From Platynereis dumerilii (taxonomy: Eukaryota; Annelida; Polychaeta; Phyllodocida; Nereididae): a DNA stretch of 64,000 nt. The stretch spans positions 930,001 to 994,000 of the forward strand of contig JAPTHN010000114.1 in NCBI GenBank assembly GCA_026936325.1, read 5' to 3'. The notes under the pieces were generated by a model, which saw nothing but the letters and a program-made list of their open reading frames with translations, ran no database searches and was not told the DNA's origin. This document shows positions 61,427-64,000 of the stretch, piece by piece (positions within the stretch are counted from its first letter, which is position 1; the number at the start of each line of letters is the position of its first letter). The position numbers and the translations under genes were made by a program.

Positions 61427-61465
<39 letters not shown>
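61351..61465. repeat. GATA microsatellite, right half
   Basis: (GATA)n with TTGATAGA and ATATAGATA interruptions, continuing the array at 60320. Confidence 0.92.
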
Positions 61466-61466
<1 letters not shown>

Positions 61467-61469
61467 ATT

Positions 61470-63015
61470 TAACGGATTTTGTAATAACAAGTTTTTTCAC
61501 TATCTTAGAAGTATACCTGTTGATGCCCATTTCTGATATTTTAGTCTGTCCCTTGTGACAACGTCTATACAGAACAAGTAAAATGTCCCACACATTGGGT
61601 ATATATGTAACATGTGGAGGGCTGCACCATACATTTATCTATCAATATACCTGCTACATAATACCTTGGACTGAGAAAATCATGTGTTGGCTCAGTTTAA
61701 TATTCTTTGTATTTATACAATAACTTCAGAATTACAACCACTTTAGAATAAATCCATGGTGAAAAAAAGCCGAAGTGCTCGAATTTAATTTTATTGTTTT
61801 TCACGAGGTTGGTTGGATGGCGGGAGATCATTGATAAAATTCATTCTATTGCAAATCTTCACAGTTGTTGGAAATCTAACTGTTGACAGTGTTTGCTTGT
61901 TTAACACTGTTTTCCTGAATGGTCAGTAATCCCCTTAGTAGCCATAGTCGCCATTTGGAGAGATTAGTAATAGATAACGCCCTCGTTTGTGACAATATGC
62001 AATATATCCGAGGGCTTTAGCCCGAGGATTATTGCATATTGTCACAAACAAGGATGTTATCTAACTTATACCACTAAGTACAAAACAAATTAATTTAAAT
62101 CCCTTTGTTTGCCTTCAACCCTTCTTGTTTGACAACATTTCATTGTATTTGTTGCACATTCATGTTCCTCAGTTCATTTGAAGGTTGGCAGCCCTGAAGG
62201 CAACAGGTCAGAATTCTTTGTTCTCAGGAAATAATACAATACATTAATTTTGTAGATAGAAAGATAGATGGAAAGATAGATAGAAAGATCGATAGATAGA
62301 TGGAAATAACACAATACATTAATTTCATTGATTAATTTTATAGATAGATATGGATAGACAGATAAATTGATAGACGGATAGATAGATAGATATATAGATA
62401 GATAGGTAGGTCGATAGTGCAGCCATCTCAGCCAAGGTCACTTTGGGGAGGTTGATTATTACAGTCGCTTAGCAAATGCTATTTTTAAATTATGAAAGAT
62501 ATTTGAAAAATAACCGAAAGCAAGGAGCAGGGGTTGGGGGGGCAGCAGCCCGCGAAATAAGAAGAAGCAGGGGTTCGGGGGCGGCAGCCCCCGAATTAAG
62601 AAGAAAAAATAATTCTTTGAGCTTGCCAAATGGGGCCAAAATTGTTGGTCTGCTGCTCTGCTATTTTTTTTGCAGCTTACATATCCTATTTTATCAAGTG
62701 ACCTTAAATTTGATCATTATTTCAGATAATGGTATTTATAAAAATGAGTGAATATAGCCTTTTTATTGAGACCAGTTACACTTGATACAATCTTCCTCCT
62801 TGTTTACTGTCTGTGTTGTTCAGTTTTAATCCTTTGTTGGTCAGTTTTGTTTCAATGTTTCCTTCAATTTTGTCAACTTGTAGTCAGCCAAGCATGCAAT
62901 ATCATGGTCAGGTGTATGAGCTGTGATATGCATTATATCAGAGCGAAATCCTGCCTTCTGATTGGCCAGAAAAAGCAAACAGTGGTATAAAAACTCATAA
63001 TCACCAAGGAAAAAA
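61470..63015. other. Gene-free region with a palindrome and further GATA tracts
   Basis: 61985-62063 is a long palindrome (GTTTGTGACAATATGCAATA, its complement, and a CCGAGGGCTTTAGCCCGAGG core). 62250-62412 is degenerate GATA. At 62515-62605 a unit near 45 bases (AGCAGGGGTT.GGGGGG.GCAGCCC) is duplicated. No gene seen. Confidence 0.55.
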
Positions 63016-63017
63016 AG

Positions 63018-63235
63018 CTCTAGTAGAGCTTTTTTTCTGAGGTGATTATAAACTGTAATGTTTGTAATCTACAGAATGACTGAAGTCGTCCAAAACAAAC
63101 ATAGTTTATGACAGTTTTTAAGCCGCTAGTTCTGTTTCATACAGTTACTCATGGATAATTTTGTACTAAAAAAGCCTGGTACCAATGCAAAACGAAGGAA
63201 AACAATGAAAAACACGCAGGAGAGGGCGAGAATTT
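63018..63235. repeat. Dispersed repeat, copy 2 (partner at 59727-59925)
   Basis: Same order of conserved blocks as copy 1, about 3.3 kb away in direct orientation. Confidence 0.75.
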
Positions 63236-63384
63236 ATCAATCATCATCTCAACACATAAAAGGCGACTATGGAACTGAGACTGAGATAGAGCGAATGCCT
63301 AATATTTATGTAAATAGCTTTCATGATTTGAAGTTGGCCTACAATCATATTATGTTGCCATCAGTGATGGGCACAATTCAGCTA

Positions 63385-63522
63385 TGTGCAATTCAATTCA
63401 ATTCAATTCAATTGGGCATCAGTGCAAATTCAATTCAATTCAATTCACTTGCTTTTGGGAATGAGCTCAATTCAATTCAATTCAATTCATAGGGGTAGTC
63501 AATTCAATTCAATTCAATTCAT
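63385..63522. repeat. AATTC pentanucleotide array with regular spacers
   Basis: Four blocks of (AATTC)3-5 separated by 12-22 base spacers (GGGCATCAGTGCA, ACTTGCTTTTGGGAATGAGCT, ATAGGGGTAGT). The frames reading QFNSIQFNS come from it. Confidence 0.95.
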
Positions 63523-63603
63523 TTGTCATATAACTTGTCTAAGTGACACATTTTGTAAAGTGCAAAACTGTACGCTCAAGAAACGGGATTGAGTTAAGCT
63601 ATC

Positions 63604-63775
63604 ATTAATAATAATAATAATAATATTTATTGATTTAAAGTGCTTTGTATCTCAATAATGATCTCAATACACTGTCAATCAATCAATCGTTCAATTTAAA
63701 ATCTATAGATTTATCTATCTATCTATCTTTCTATCTATCCATCTGTCTATCTATCTATCAATAATTTTATCTATG
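63604..63775. repeat. Probable SINE tail plus CTAT microsatellite
   Basis: (AAT)n followed by ATTTATTGATTTAAAGTGCT resembles widespread invertebrate retroposon ends. 63710-63765 is CTAT repeat. 63780-64000 shows nothing more. Confidence 0.6.
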
Positions 63776-64000
63776 AATAACAATTAACAAACAAGTTGCT
63801 AAATCAATACATCCAGTAAGGTCACTTTTTCGTAATTACAGCCAAAATAAATGTGGATATATACATACAGTCAAGTCAAAATTTCAAATAATTAGTGCAC
63901 TAAAATGGAGATGTGATGTACATAATTTAGCTAAAACAAACAAAAATAATATAGCTATATATTGAGAAGTGAGAATGGTGCTATCTGTAAGTTTATTTTA

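Noticed and set aside
61087-61593. Hydrophobic C-terminal frame as signal exon for the 59.5-kb thrombospondin-repeat gene
   Set aside because: It lies within the family C element and a GATA array, with no donor in the right phase.
1-64000. CRISPR array, bacterial operon, or integrated bacterial DNA
   Set aside because: No regularly spaced repeats with unique spacers, no ribosome-binding sites and no bacterial gene order. The tandem repeats here are microsatellites or transposon words.
1-64000. LTR retrotransposon, retrovirus-like or Polinton-type element
   Set aside because: No long terminal direct repeats, protease/integrase or capsid motifs were seen. The only polymerase frames are of the LINE type.

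Overview
This is a window of nuclear DNA from an animal, most likely a marine invertebrate. The genes are small and split by introns with GT/AG sites, have TATA boxes and AATAAA signals, and include secreted modular proteins (von Willebrand A, thrombospondin type 1 and PAN/apple modules). The rest is AT-rich and full of non-LTR retrotransposon fragments, tRNA-derived SINEs, short inverted-repeat DNA transposons and GATA arrays. I cannot fix the phylum from sequence alone. There is no sign of bacterial operons, CRISPR or plasmid functions.

Layout. 0-1.5 kb: 5' end of a trypsin-like serine protease gene (minus strand), running off the left edge, with a SINE in its first intron. 2.7-14 kb: no host gene recognised. 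It holds a chain of inverted-repeat elements, a second copy of the SINE that carries part of the protease exon, and a 5'-truncated LINE with all reverse-transcriptase core motifs. 15.6-25.6 kb: three two-exon genes on the minus strand for small secreted peptides. They share a near-identical signal-peptide exon and an acidic propeptide (PGFPADPEEAPGF) but have different mature parts. Two mature peptides have the spacing C-x3-C-x14-C-x3-C, and the third has no cysteine. 26-32 kb: no gene seen; LINE scraps, T-rich DNA and microsatellites. 32.2-37.0 kb: a complete six-exon plus-strand gene for a 393-residue secreted protein with two thrombospondin repeats and a von Willebrand A domain with an intact metal site. 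38.8-48.7 kb: a minus-strand gene of at least five exons (PAN/apple domain plus a beta-rich lectin-like domain), with in-frame stop TAA in one exon. 49-57 kb: several DNA transposons, including a hAT-like element with 8-bp target duplications and a long palindromic repeat array. 58.2-59.5 kb: the last two exons of a second thrombospondin-repeat gene (minus strand). 60-64 kb: GATA arrays, one with an inverted-repeat element inside it, and other repeats.

Two things stand out. One is the 10-kb cluster of rapidly diversifying secreted hairpin-type peptides. The other is a set of non-autonomous DNA transposon families in which a short GC-rich 'word' at the ends is repeated inside each element. At least four families share a related 14-base end and a TA target duplication. 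Several of these elements inserted in or next to peptide gene 3.
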